Source: Anastatus disparis (lineage: Eukaryota; Arthropoda; Insecta; Hymenoptera; Eupelmidae). Taken from it: a DNA stretch of 64,000 nucleotides. Where the stretch lies: contig JAFFSR010000395.1 in the NCBI GenBank assembly GCA_017163975.1, positions 1,248,001 to 1,312,000 on the forward strand. Reading direction: 5' to 3'. Below the pieces are notes generated by a model. That model saw only the letters and a list, made by a program, of their open reading frames with translations. It was not told where the DNA came from and did no database searches. Position 1 is the stretch's first letter, and every line of letters begins with the position of its first letter. Position numbers and translations under genes: made by a program. Below, piece by piece: positions 1-11,685 of the stretch.

Positions 1-1575
1 AACGGGTAGTACAGCATGATATATATTTCGCGGCGGCAATACTTTGCATTTAATAAGACCTTTAACGTGACTTATATTATTTGTTTGACCCACCAGAGAG
101 CGACACTCATCTTCACCTACGTAAAGAGTTGGATGACTATCGGGATATCGACCGTATTTACAGATATATTGATATAATAAACACACGTCCACGTATTTTA
201 TTTTTTCACCCTCTTTTGCATCATAAATTTTGACTGTATTACCCGTAAGACCACCGAAATATGCTTCTCGAGGATTCAACGGTTCATACCAATTTCGCGT
301 CTTATTATCGATATACATCTTCATATTTTCGTTCTGTGCGTACTCATGATTAAAATCACATTCCCACTTTTCTATTAGATGATAACCGTGGCTTCTTATC
401 TTTTCGGATATTCGCGCAGTTCTCTCGAAAAGTTCGTCCATATTTTCACCGTTTACGAGGCGTGAGTCACGGTTCACTGTGTAACACCATACACAGTCAT
501 GCCAATAACATCCGTGGAATTGTAAAACGAATTTCGTACCGTTTTCAAGTTCGCAGTATCCATCCACTAGAGGGCCCTCGGGGAGTCTCTTTTCTCGAGC
601 TCGGACAGTATACCGAATTTGATGATTCAGCACATTTTTCATCCAACACAGCCACCGCATCGCCTTCATAGACTGCTTGTTTGCTTGTCTATAACCACCC
701 TGAGGTATGATTCCTATAGTGTCTTTTTGTAAAAAATTTTTTCTATATACACGCATACAAGATGATGCGATGGTGGAGCACTCTACGAATGGATCTGTAT
801 TACCACATTCTATGAAGGTTTTGTGAAAAGCCAAACATGCTAATCGTAAAATTTTTACATCTTGTCTACAGTATTTTATAATTTCATTTCTAAAATTAAA
901 TATATAATTTTCATTTTTTTTTTCATTATACCACTGTATAAATTCTCGTCGCTCATCGACCTTCATCGAATCTGGTGAAAAAGACCACACAGGTGGCATT
1001 TCTTTAACGTAATTTTGATTCTCTGGTGTGTCAAACAAATGAGAAAACGTACCTTTCTCGATATTAGTAAGACCGTAAGCTTTTGGTAGTGTAGCTAAAC
1101 TCATGTGTAAGTAATTTAAGCTGTCTATGAATTTAACGGTTGAAATTTCCATTATGATTATTTTTGACCCGTTTAAAATTACATCTGACATATTTCTAAG
1201 ATCTGTACGTTCTGTCAAATGCTTGAGAATAAATTGTGCATCAAAACCCTATGCATTGTAGGCTATACAAATAATTTGCTTAAAACTTTTTCTTATTGCT
1301 AAGGCCAAATCAACTAGCTGTTTTACAGGGTCGATTTCAAACACGTATTCGCGTATACCACATATTTCGCAAGAATTGGTTATATTTTCAGCATCCGAAC
1401 AATAATTAAATACTTGTTGTACAACACACAAATTTGGCACATGCAAACTTATTTTTTCACCATCAGTACCCGAGATAATTTCCAATTGTTGAGTCTCAAA
1501 ATCATAAAATAAATAAAGTATATTCTTTTTATTGGTTGCAAATCCTTTTTGCTGATAAAGGGCTGCATGTAACAA
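1..1575 (-). pseudogene. Protein-primed DNA polymerase B (Polinton/adintovirus type), exonuclease to palm part
   Basis: Read on the minus strand, one frame stays open from 1575 to the left edge except for one TAG at 1249-1251. It shows the 3'-5' exonuclease motifs YDFET (Exo I), FIDSLNYLHMSL (Exo II) and YCRQDV (Exo III). These are followed by the DNA_pol_B_2 signature FHGCYWHDCVWCY and a palm motif A region (YVDVCLLYQ...YPDSHP). This order is typical of the protein-primed polymerases of Polintons/Mavericks and adintoviruses, which replicate linear element DNA. The rest of the palm and thumb lies outside the window. The TAG sits inside Exo II's upstream stretch (YNA-stop-GFDAQF), so the copy is dead unless that codon is read through. 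A frameshift near 1560-1590 separates it from the upstream Cys-rich block. The class is confident; virus versus Polinton cannot be decided without neighbouring capsid or integrase genes. Confidence 0.88.
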
Positions 1576-1958
1576 AAGTGTTCTATCAGCATTTTACGAT
1601 TACATATTTTGAAAAATATCGTATTACAATTATGTGGATCTTTATCGCACATTCGAACTGTTTTACTGCACAAACGACAAATTTTTATGCTCTCGCATAC
1701 TGACCAAAAATTATCGAAAGATTTTGAGATTTTATAATTTTCCAGACAAACATTACCTTTTATTTTTTCAATACATTTTATTTTTTCTTGATTTATATCA
1801 CAAGGGGGACTCTGAAAACATTTACAACATTTTTGTGGGCATTTATGATTTTTTTGATGACTAAACTTTTTATTACAAGGTATGCAGTAGCCACGGCTGC
1901 CAGCTGCTGCGAGTGAATTTAAAATTGGTTGGTAATGATTAGAATTTTCATAATACAT
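1449..1958 (-). pseudogene. DNA polymerase B, Cys-rich segment upstream of the exonuclease
   Basis: This minus-strand ORF carries spaced cysteine/histidine pairs (YCIPCNKKF, HKCPQKCCKCF, CRLC, then HFCYMQP). Pairs like these precede the Exo I motif in many insect-genome protein-primed polymerases and probably bind zinc. Its last 40 or so codons are a wrong-frame read of the exonuclease start, so the true junction is a frameshift at about 1560-1590. A second frameshift or small lesion at 1959-1980 separates it from the next upstream block. It is part of the same broken gene as 1-1575, not a separate protein. Confidence 0.75.
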
Positions 1959-1978
1959 TATATTTAAGGTATGCCTAA

Positions 1979-2403
1979 CTACATTACCAATATCGTGTAC
2001 AAAACGTGCGCTATCTTAAGTGGTTTATAGCCTCGAGCAAAATTTTGAAAAGAATAAACAACTATTGCAACTCCGAAAAGCGCATAATATTCTTGAAATA
2101 ATTTCATTTCTTCGATACCACAACCTGTTTCGGGTATCGTAACTCTCGCAGCTTTGACAAGTTTCAACGCTTGCACTTTCTGATATTGTGCTGTGTGGTG
2201 TCTTATTCTATTCCATCTGTCATAGTGAATACCACTGCGCATCTGACCACGTATAGCATATACATGAGCAGCGACTAGCGAGCGTGAAAGACAAAGATTG
2301 TCGGTATTTTGAATATTTAGAATGGACTTCTTGAGAACTGATTCGCTAGTGAGTGATACCCAACCGCGTCCCTCTAACTTAGAAACAATGCTGACTTTCA
2401 CGT
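1979..2403 (-). pseudogene. DNA polymerase B, N-terminal region (second block)
   Basis: The minus-strand ORF contains the conserved N-terminal pattern NTDNLCLSRSLVAA and CGIEEMKLFQEYY, seen in protein-primed PolB proteins integrated in arthropod genomes. Its apparent start at 2422 is an artefact. Codons upstream of 2403 belong to an inserted TTAA element (2408-3098), and the real reading frame resumes at 3103 on the far side. The block ends in a stop at 1979, just before the Cys-rich segment. Confidence 0.75.
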
Positions 2404-2407
2404 TTAA

Positions 2408-3098
2408 GGTAGCTCGTACCACGCAACTAAAGTCAAATGAGTATAAGTGAAACTTTATTGACTTTTGTTGTTGCGATTGCAGAAAATGTCGCGCGTATAT
2501 ACATATATATTACATGCTAGCAGATGTTATTTATCAATTATAATACCTAAAAATAAATAATCTTCATTATTTTATTTTATTTACTTTATTTTTATTTTTT
2601 ATATAAATATTTATATGAATGTTTTAAAATTTATATTCTGCAAATATTTTTAAAATTTTAATAACAAATTCATTCCAATATTTCGAATTTCGCGCTAGCT
2701 AACCTGCAAAAACAGACTTTTGTTTCAAGAAAATTTCTCCTATGAAAATCAATAAATTTTCAAATTCTTTTCGTAATATTTTCGAAAAATCCCTGGATAC
2801 ACATAAAATTTAATATACCATTGGAAAGCTTGTTAAATAAAATATTTATATTTAGTTTTTCGGAGCGGTAGTAAATCTTTAGATGCAAATATTCTATTAT
2901 AACTGTAGGAAAATCGAATATCTACCATATGAGCAATAATAAAATGTCAGTAAACACAGCATTTTCAAAAGACTTTTTCTTGAAATTTTCCCTGGAAACC
3001 AGGTCCGATTTTTTGCGTAGAGATTCATTTTAACTCAAAGAACAACCTCCTACATTTTGGTTTCATTCGTAAATTTTTTATTTTTGGTACGAGCTACC
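2408..3098. mobile_element. TTAA-flanked MITE, 691 bp, inside the polymerase gene
   Basis: The element has perfect 13-bp terminal inverted repeats (GGTAGCTCGTACC) flanked on both sides by TTAA (2404-2407 and 3099-3102). It has no coding capacity. Removing the element and one TTAA rejoins the two flanking polymerase blocks in the same reading frame, which confirms the boundaries independently. TTAA duplication is characteristic of piggyBac and Kolobok transposases; the terminal GG does not fit classic piggyBac CCC ends, so the family is left open. Confidence 0.9.
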
Positions 3099-3102
3099 TT
3101 AA

Positions 3103-3467
3103 AAAATCATCGATTTTAAAATTGTCATTACTCTATGCTACACAAGCTAATAACTTGAGTAGATCTGTCGGTGAAAAATCACGAACCAGTCTAAAAGAAA
3201 TTCATAAAGAACCGTGAACAAATCGGTCAGAGTTTATAGTTATACCGATATAATCTGAAGGTCGCGCATTTTCACACACATGACGATATAAATCATTTAT
3301 TGCTGCCTCAAACTACGTATACACATTCGCATTAGGTGGTGGAAGTAATATTGACACTCTTAATTGTCTACCTTGTAACTTAAATAGTACCATCTCCCTG
3401 TTGAAAATATTTGTCTACAATATCATATACAAAATTACGTGAAAATGTGTGATTTATAAATTTACGC
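3103..3467 (-). pseudogene. DNA polymerase B, N-terminal region (first block)
   Basis: On the minus strand this stretch encodes recognisable polymerase N-terminal sequence (for example DYIGITINS, ISFRLVRDFSPTDLL and SNDNFKIDDF), interrupted by three stop codons and one frameshift around 3400. It runs into the MITE at 3098 on its 3' side and into a second MITE at 3471 on its 5' side. Nonsense codons here but few in the exonuclease part suggest general neutral decay rather than a single inactivating event. Confidence 0.7.
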
Positions 3468-3470
3468 TTA

Positions 3471-3848
3471 GGGAGATGTAAAACGGACACCACGCCTGTA
3501 TTCATGAATTTGACTTATTTTTTCATTATATTGCAAAATTTAAGGAAAAGAAATGCTTTAGCTTGTAGTATTTATCATAAAGATTATTCAGGTGAATTTT
3601 CAAATAAATTCATTCATTAATTTTTAAAAATTTTAGGGTTCCAATATTTATATATTAAAATTTTTAGATTTTGTACAAGGAATCTAATATTCTGAGAAAC
3701 TAATAAATTAATTTATTTCAAAATTTAACTGAATAATCTTTATGGTACATATTACAAACTGAAGCATTTATTTTCTTAAAATTTTGTAATAAAATAAAAA
3801 GATAGTAAATATTTATGATTATAGGTGCAGTGTCCATTTTACATCTCC
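3471..3848. mobile_element. TTA(A)-flanked foldback MITE, 378 bp
   Basis: The termini are inverted repeats (GGGAGATGTAAAACGG at the left, nearly the same inverted at the right), and almost the whole length folds back on itself (about 160 bp per arm). It is flanked by TTA at 3468-3470 and TTAA from 3849. Taking it out rejoins the polymerase blocks on both sides in frame. The ends resemble those of the MITE at 9150-9358 (GGGAATGTAAAAT), for which TTAA is proven by the opposite arm of its host element, so the left TTAA has probably lost one A. Confidence 0.85.
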
Positions 3849-4187
3849 TTAAATAAACCTGTATTCTTTGTACCTGGTGATTCAAACGAAATCATCGTAC
3901 TAAGTGTATTCTGTTCGTTATTATTGATCGCCATTGATGACTGTCTCCCATCATCGCCCCACCAAGAGCAACCAGGTATTGGTTCAGAAGGTGGTAGCGC
4001 TGCTGTATTATTATTTACCCCCTCCGCCGCAAAGTTTGGGGTAGTTTCAGAGACATTAACGACTTCTCTTACCTCTTCGGGAGGTGGTAGTAGCACGAGA
4101 TCTCTCAAACCAGACACATCTTCTTCTTCGGACAGAAGCCTTATCAACAGTTCATCCCCATTACTGTCCTCCATCATATTTTGCAGG
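3849..4187 (-). pseudogene. Acidic N-terminal exon of the polymerase gene (probable)
   Basis: An open minus-strand stretch encodes an acidic segment followed by a Pro/Ser-rich one (ELLIRLLSEEEDVSG, then PIPGCSWWGDDG). It joins in frame to the polymerase N-terminus once the MITE at 3471-3848 is removed, so it belongs to the same gene. A pyrimidine-rich stretch ending TTTTACAG just upstream (minus strand, around 4188-4195) looks like a splice acceptor, so this is probably an internal exon. I recognise no domain in it. Confidence 0.55.
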
Positions 4188-4437
4188 CCTGTAAAATTTA
4201 TGTAAAATCTGCTTAGTTTCACTATTTTTAACAAAAAGTCTTATCCCGCGAAATTCTGTGATCATAAACAAAAAGTTTATTGGTTATTGATTATTAATCC
4301 GAAACTGATATCTTCTTGCAAATCATGTTTTCAGATTTATTATTTTATTCACAACAAAAAAGTATTTTATAGCAAAATTCTACGATCGTAAAGAAAAAAG
4401 ATACAAGCTTTTAAACGGTAACAGAAATTATGAATAA

Positions 4438-4754
4438 CTTACCTTTAATAACACGGTGATGTAACATAAGAAGCCTGACTTGTGACGCATCTTGCATCCC
4501 TCTGCTTTTAATGCAACGACCAGCAATGTCAAGTATTTCATTATCATTAAAAATACCTTGCTTAAATATATAAGCTAAGGTACGTATCCGCAAAGTCCTA
4601 AGATAAATTTAATTTTTTTCAATAATTCATTATTAGAGCAAACCTTTAGACTTTCGCGCCATGAATAATTGCAAAATAATTTTATTTGCGGCTTCTGAAC
4701 TAATGCTATATTCACAATATTTATCAAGACTTTAACTAAATTTTTTCTAACCAT
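4438..4754 (-). other. Possible upstream exons of the polymerase gene
   Basis: Minus strand: an ATG at 4754 opens about 37 codons to near 4645. A second open stretch (about 4596-4445, containing DIAGRCIKSRGMQDASQ) is preceded by a TTTATCTTAG acceptor-like site and ends exactly at a strong donor-like AAAG/GTAAGT. That donor could pair with the acceptor near 4188. The frame between the first and second pieces does not join cleanly, so at least one boundary is wrong or damaged. Function is unknown. Confidence 0.35.
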
Positions 4755-5626
4755 CTTACTTCGTGTTGATCTTCTCTGGAACGTTGAACTTTAACTGTTA
4801 ATCAGACCTGTCAATCTTCGCGTGTTTATAGTACGATTTAGACATAAATTTAAAAGTAGTGATGAGAGGTGACAAAGGGGTAGTATGTGCGCAACATTTA
4901 ATATTTCGGGAGTCATCTTAATTTGATATTTGAATCCGCCAACACGTGTAAAATAATGTCAGTTTAGCGCGAATTGTGGACCGTTGTGCATGTAAGTACG
5001 TAAATTAATTCGATCATAGTATAAATCAGAATGTATATAATTCACCATCATTTCGCTTACGAGTAGGCGGGAATTTTTTCACGTAACGCGATCACACTTG
5101 GGCGTGTTCTATATCGTCCATCTAGCTAGTGTGTGTCTTAAGTGAAGGGGCGTTAATTGCTCAACCTACATAATCGTAGTGAATAATTTGTATATATTTA
5201 CATATACTTTGCATATAATTAATACTTATTTACATATATGTATATATTTACATACATTTAGTATAAGTAGAATAACTAGCTAACATTTTATTTGAATAAT
5301 AATAATAATAATATGTATAGCTATTGCAAAAGGTATGAATGTTATGCTCTTCTACTTTCTGCTATCCTGATACTTTTTATTATTTTTCGTAATAATCTCT
5401 TGTTTTTTACATAAAAATTTGAATTTCAATGCATTCATCATTTGCGTGTTATTTGCATATGGATAACGCATTGCATGTTATTTGCATACAAACATTGTGT
5501 AAGTAATGCACTTACTCACTACCGTGTATACTTTTATGACATTGTAGACCATATTCAGCTTAATATCCTGAGGTCTTATTAAATTTCTATGTATATATAT
5601 ATATATATATATATATACTATATATA
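4755..5626. other. AT-rich interval, no gene seen
   Basis: No open frame of substance. 5330-5480 is a diverged copy of the 227-bp repeat that is tandemly arrayed at 38831-39560 (shared stretch around CCTGATACTTTTTAT). The right end (5590-5626) is a (TA)n tract that forms the target of the Helitron-like insertion starting at 5627. Confidence 0.6.
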
Positions 5627-5690
5627 CTAGGGGGGTTCCCCCCTGCTCGCGCTGCTCGCCAACCCCCTTTTATATTAACAATATGTCAGC
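5627..5690 (-). other. Helitron-like 3' terminus with hairpin
   Basis: Minus strand: two tandem GCGAGCA-like units, then GGGGGG-AA-CCCCCC, then CTAG and T. The hairpin-plus-CTRR-T arrangement marks Helitron 3' ends, where the hairpin acts as the transposition stop signal. The same block occurs at 36421-36470 and, in opposite orientation, at about 57160-57206. Confidence 0.8.
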
Positions 5691-7245
5691 CAGTAATGAA
5701 ATTTGTACTGACAAAAATTATTTATAAAATTTATATTAATTATATATTTGCTCAGACAGATTCGCACACCACCCGAAGAGGTACTGTCAATAATACCTTA
5801 CAATAAATAATTTATAATATAAATTAAATAATAAAAAATGTATGGCATTACGGCGCGTTGGTTTTTTTTTGTTTTATTTTTAATAATTATATAAAATCAA
5901 TTATAATAATTTTAAGTTATTTTAAGACATGTTAAAATTAATAAAAATTATTCCTTTTTTTAATAAAATTATTCAAAATAAAACCATGGTTACCTTCGCC
6001 TGTAGCCCTACACAACCATGAGAGTCTATATTCCTTCCTCCTTATACCATAGACTCTATTTACAATCCATCCTCCACCTGCAGTATTACATATTTAAACA
6101 AAGTTTTAAAATCATTTTATAATTTGTACAATTATTGTTATATAACAATTTTTCAATTAATATTTATCTCTTTTAAATCTTTGTGTATGTTTATTAGAAT
6201 AATTATTATAACTTGATATTTTTCAATTAAATATTATTGTAACATGTCTTACAATAATATAGAACCGAAATTTTTTTTATTATAATTATTCTAAATTTAA
6301 AATTTAATACTTTATTGAATTCTATGTTTTTTAATATTATTATTATTAGAAATTTTATAATTATTTCTTATATTTGAATATTAATTATTATTATTTTTTT
6401 TTATAACATATAGTATCTTTAATTTATATACTTGAAATTAATATATTTCCTTTTTTTTAAATATTAGTTTTATTCAAAGTATATATTTTACAATAAATTT
6501 CAATATCATTATGATAATCATAATATTATTAATTGATATATTTCATAAATAAAACGATAAAATTGAATAATATAATTTTTCCTTATTTATTAATAATTTA
6601 AATTTCTTTTTAATATATCTTAATTTCATTTTTAAGTCTTTTGGATGTATAAAATATATATCTATATTGTTTTCTAATATCCTTGACTTTTTTGCTAGCA
6701 TTAAAAAAGATGTATTAAAATAATTTTTACAAAATTATTAGAATTTATTTTCATGTTTGTTTTTTTTTTAAATTATCGATTATTTATTTATTAATAAATA
6801 ATTTTTAATATTATTTATTAATTAAAAAAATCAATATAATATAATACATAATGATATGAATTTTATTAATTTTTTTTTGTTTCATAAAATAATTTTTTAT
6901 TTATCCTTTAAACATTTTATTATATTTAAATTCAATTATAAATGTTTAAGTTATAATAGGATTTTATTTGATTTATTTAACGTTCAATGCCTGTATCATA
7001 ATTATAAAAATATTAATACAATTAATTACTAATTCATGTACGTTATAAATAAAATTATAAAGTGAGTATTCTATTAAATTTTATTTATTTTTTTTTTAAT
7101 TTATTTTAATGCAATTAAGTCTTTTTGATGTATGAAATATATTTTAAATTACTGTTTTAATATATTTGATTAATTTTTTGTTTTTATAAAAGATATATTT
7201 ATTATTTTTATTAATTTATTACTTAAATAAATTTTGTATTATATT

Positions 7246-7599
7246 TTATAATATAAAAAAAATTATATTAGCAATACGTAATAAATATTTATAATATATT
7301 GTATTATGAGTTGTGATATAATATTCCATTATTGGATCATGTATTTCTAACTTATATTGAATAATTTTATTTGTCATATATTTATAATAATATGTTACAT
7401 TGTTCCAATTTTCAAAATGAAGTTTTTCATTTTCAATACCGATATAGTTATTAATTGCATTATTTAATCTAGATAAATCTGTATTTTCATCCAAATTTTT
7501 CATATATTCTTCGTACTGCTCTTGAAACCGTTCAAATTCGTTTATTTGGTTATTTAAATCATCTAATTCTTCTTGATGTTGTAAGTTTTCTACAACATT
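7246..7599 (-). CDS. Small conserved ORF downstream of the Helitron helicase
   Basis: Open for about 117 codons on the minus strand; the first ATG is at 7503, giving 85 residues. The charged N-terminal half (NNQINEFERFQEQYEEY) is probably helical. The core (HFENWNNVTYYYKYM, IIQYKLEI, YYKYLLRIANII) is rich in Tyr and hydrophobics. A diverged homologue with the same spacing lies at 37053-37461 in copy 2, again just 3' of the helicase remnant, so the protein sequence was under selection in the element. I know no family for it; it could be an accessory factor or a separate C-terminal exon. Confidence 0.5.
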   Translation of the reverse strand, partial: NVVENLQHQEELDDLNNQINEFERFQEQYEEYMKNLDENTDLSRLNNAINNYIGIENEKLHFENWNNVTYYYKYMTNKIIQYKLEIHDPIMEYYITTHNTIYYKYLLRIANIIFFIL

Positions 7600-7855
7600 T
7601 TATAATGATTCGATTATTATTAGTAATAATTAAATTATATTTTAAATAACTTTGTTATTATTTTTTTTTATAAAATATTTGAAGTTTGTTTTTATTTTCT
7701 TTTTTATTATTTTAAATTAATTTTTCTATAGAAAATTTAAAGTATATTTTATTATTTGTTTTATTATGTTATATCTGAAAAAGACAAATGTTTTATTAGT
7801 ATGTAAGAAATATAAATATATTTTTAATATTAAAAAAATTAAAGTTTTTTTTTTG

Positions 7856-9060
7856 TCATTTTTCTAGTACTTCTTTCCATACTATATTAGTTAATTCATT
7901 TTTATTTTCTAATTCATTTTGAATATGTATTTTAGAAGGATTTTTACTTCTAGAAAGAGCAACATATAATTGTCCATGTGAAAATAAAGGTTTTTTTATG
8001 AATATTCCTACGTTTTTAAAACTTTGACCTTGTGATTTATTTATAGTTATAACAAAAGCTAATACAATAGGGGATTGTTTTCTATATAAAATAAATGGTA
8101 AAGACGATGATTTACTTGTGCTTAATGTAATACGCGGTATAAAAACTTTATTTCCTTTATTTTCGCCTGTAATTACTTCAGCTTCTATATTGTATTTAGA
8201 TAATCTCGTTATCTTTAATTGTGTTCCATTGCAAAATCCATCTTTTATACTTGAATTTCTAATTAGCATTATTATGGCATTTATTTTTAAATTAAGTTCA
8301 TGTGGAGGTAATCCTTCTCTTATATTATTTAACATTTCTATTGGATAATTTAAATGAATATTATCATCTGTTTGATCAACACCCTTATATGTTGCATAAT
8401 CAATACTATAATATGTCATTGTTTCATTATTAATTAAATTCAATATTTTATTATTGAAAATATTCACATCTTCATTATGCATACTTAAAATAACATTTTT
8501 CGAAAAACTATAATTATTGTTAATGTTTTGATAAATTTTATTGCAAACATTATTAGTTTTCCATTTTTCTGGTATAATAAATGTATCAACTTTTCCTTCT
8601 CCGATATTCAATAAAAATGATGAAAAATTTTCATCATTAGATCTTATATTTTTTTCTAATTTAAAAATATGAAACATGGGCCATAGGATTGAATATTTTA
8701 TAGTTTGTTCTATAATTGTATTTTTATTTCCATGTTTTAATACAGGTAAAATTTGACGAAAATCTCCACCTAAAATAATAATTTTTCCTCCAAAAATTTT
8801 TTTATTATTACAGACATCTTTTAATGTTTTGTCAACTATTTCTAAAGCTTTTTTAGGAATCATTGATGCTTCGTCCCATATAATTACATTCGCTTCTCTT
8901 TATTTTTTCTTATCTAAATCAAATTTTAAAAATGTACTTTCAATATTGTTTAAGTCTAATGGTAATCTAAAAGTTTGGTGACTGGTTAAACCTTTTGGTA
9001 GTAAAATTGAAGCAATACCTGTCCAAGCCATTGATAAGAATTTTTTTTTATTGTTATAAA
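7856..9060 (-). pseudogene. PIF1-type helicase of Helitron copy 1, C-terminal part (motifs Ia-VI)
   Basis: Minus strand. In order: motif Ia (MAWTGIASILL), motif II (VIIWDEASM), motif III (IIILGGDFRQILPV), then IRS, and near the end the PIF1/RecD C-terminal block VITINKSQGQSFKNVGIF and LYVALSRS. This is the ATPase/helicase half of a Helitron RepHel-like protein. A single TAA at 8900-8902 interrupts the frame between motifs Ia and II. The Walker A half lies at 21965-22953. The two halves join in frame when the 12.9 kb hAT-like element and one 8-bp duplication are removed. The remaining lesion is therefore one point nonsense, so the gene was intact at or shortly before that insertion. Confidence 0.85.
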
Positions 9061-9149
9061 CAGGGTTGCAAATATTTAAATCATTTTGGGCTTTAAATAA
9101 ATTTTAATTCACAAATCCTTTTTGAATTCGTAATTAGAGTTTTATTTAA

Positions 9150-9358
9150 GGGAATGTAAAATACCGACATTACAGTTTTCCAAATTTTTTATTCTTAATC
9201 TAGAAATTTTTACAATATCTCTATATTACTGCCTTCTATTTTTACTAATAAAAAGCCTAATTAAGAGATATTTTTGAAAATTTTGGAATAAAGATTAAAA
9301 ATTTTGAAAACTGCAATGTCGGTAACTATGTTGAAATCATATACCGTATTACATCCCC
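9150..9358. mobile_element. TTAA MITE (209 bp) inside the left hAT arm
   Basis: Terminal inverted repeats GGGAATGTAAAAT.../...ATTACATCCCC are flanked by TTAA (9146-9149, 9359-9362). The right arm of the host element (about 21885-21900, inverted) shows the matching uninterrupted sequence with one TTAA, which proves a 4-bp duplication. Confidence 0.85.
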
Positions 9359-9393
9359 TTAATTAACAATTCCTTTTAAATTAATAATTAAAA

Positions 9394-9880
9394 TAATTAA
9401 AAATAATTTTAATTAAAAAAATCAAAAGAATCTAATCAAGTAGAATAAATGAACGGAAAAAGGCTTTAATTAAAAATCAAAAGGAATTCTTAATTAAATA
9501 AATTTCAATTAAGAAATCAAAATGTAATCGTGAATTGAAAGGGCTTTAATTACAAAATCAAAAGGAATTCTTAATTAAATAAATTTCAATTAAGAAATCA
9601 AAATTTAATCGTGAATTGAAAGGGCTTTAATTCCAAAATCAAAAGGAATCCTTAATTAAATAAATTTCAATTAAGAAATCAAAATGTAATCGTGAATTGA
9701 AAGGGCTTTAATTCTAAAATCAAAAGGAATTCTTAATTAAATAAATTTCAATTAAGAAATCAAAATTTAATCGTGAATTAAAAGGGCTTTAATTTCAAAA
9801 TCAAAAGGAATCCTTAATTAAATAAATTTCAATTAAGAAATCAAAATGTAATCGTGAATTGAAAGAGCGTCAGTTATGAT
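9394..9880. repeat. 80-82-bp subterminal tandem repeats, left arm
   Basis: About five copies of a unit containing AATCGTGAATTGAAAGGG, CTTTAATT and TTTCAATTAAGAAATC. Two to three inverted copies lie at 21590-21850. Subterminal repeats of this kind bind transposase in well-studied hAT elements; that role here is inference. Confidence 0.8.
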
Positions 9881-9959
9881 TATGATTTGTGAATTCGAGG
9901 GCTTTAATTAAAAATTCCATAATTCCTTTTTAATTAAACGTTTTAAAGGAATTTTTATC

Positions 9960-10069
9960 ATATATATGTATATAGAAAAACAGATGTGGACGCGCACATA
10001 CATACGCACCTGGGCTCATATATATGCAACATTTCGTGTCGACCCAAACGCACACATACAGACAAGTTG

Positions 10070-10138
<69 letters not shown>

Positions 10139-11035
10139 CATACATACATACGTGGGACATTCCACGTCAATTAGAACGCACCCACAGACAGGTTTATATA
10201 TATGGGACATTTCATGCCAATGCGCACGCACACACACACACAGCATTATATATATATATATATGGGACATTTCATGTCAACTTGTACATACTCATAATCA
10301 CAGGCTTATCTATATATATGGAACATTTCATGACAACTCTCACACACCTATCCGAGTTCTCAGGTTTTCATACATGGGACGTTTCGTGTCAATTTTCATT
10401 CATGCACACACACGTTGATATACATGGGATTTTTTCTGTAAATTTCAACGCACGCACATACAGGTTTATATATATGGGACGTTTCATGTCAACTCGTATG
10501 TACTCATAATCACAGGCTTTTCTATATATATGGAACATTTCATGACAACTCTCACACACCTATCCGAGTTCCTTCAGGTTTACATATATGCGACGTTTCA
10601 TGTCAATTTGCATTCATGCATACACGCTTTTATATACATGCGACTCTTCATGTCAACTCATGTACGACCTTACTGACAGGTTTTTGCATATGTATATATG
10701 GTCCATTTCATATCAAATTGCTCACGTTCACCCAGAATTTTTTTGTTTCTATATATATATATATATATATGGGACATTTCATGTCAACTTGCACGTACTC
10801 GCAAGCACAGGTTTTTCTATATATATGGGACATTTCATGACAACTTGTACACACCTATCTAAGTGCCCTTAGGTTTATATATATGAGACGTTTCATGTCA
10901 ATTTGCATTAATGCATACACGCTTTTATATACATGCGACTCTTCATGTCAACTCATGTACGACCTTACTGACAGGTTTTTGCATATGTATATATGGTCCA
11001 TTTCATATCAAATTGCTCACGTTCACCCGCAATTT

Positions 11036-11077
<42 letters not shown>

Positions 11078-11635
11078 GGGACATTTCATGTCAACTTGCA
11101 CGTACTCGCAAGCACAGGTTTTTCTATATATATGGGACATTTCATGACAACTTGTACACACCTATCTAAGTACCCTTAGGTTTATATATATGAGACGTTT
11201 CATGTCAATTTGCATTCATGCATACACGCTTTTATATACATGCGACTCTTCATGTCAACTCATGTACGACCTTACTGACAGGTTTTTGCATATGTATATA
11301 TGGTCCATTTCATATCAAATTGCTCACGTTCACCCGCAATTTTTTTGTTTCTATATATATATATGGGACATTTCATGTCAACTTGCACGTACTCGCAAGC
11401 ACAGGTTTTTCTATATATATGGGACATTTCATGACAACTTGTACACACCTATCTAAGTACCCTTAGGTTTATATATATGAGACGTTTCATGTCAATTTGC
11501 ATTCATGCATACACGCTTTTATATACATGCGACTCTTCATGTCAACTCATGTACGACCTTACTGACAGGTTTTTGCATATGTATATATGGTCCATTTCAT
11601 ATCAAATTGCTCACGTTCACCCGCAATTTTTTCGT

Positions 11636-11685
<50 letters not shown>

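Noticed and set aside
3471..3848. PIF/Harbinger assignment for this MITE from a 3-bp TTA duplication
   Set aside because: A sister element with very similar ends (9150-9358) has a proven 4-bp TTAA duplication, so loss of one A at the left edge is the simpler reading.
9394..9880. CRISPR-like array
   Set aside because: The 80-82-bp units are continuous without unique spacers, the composition is plain A/T, and the setting is eukaryotic.
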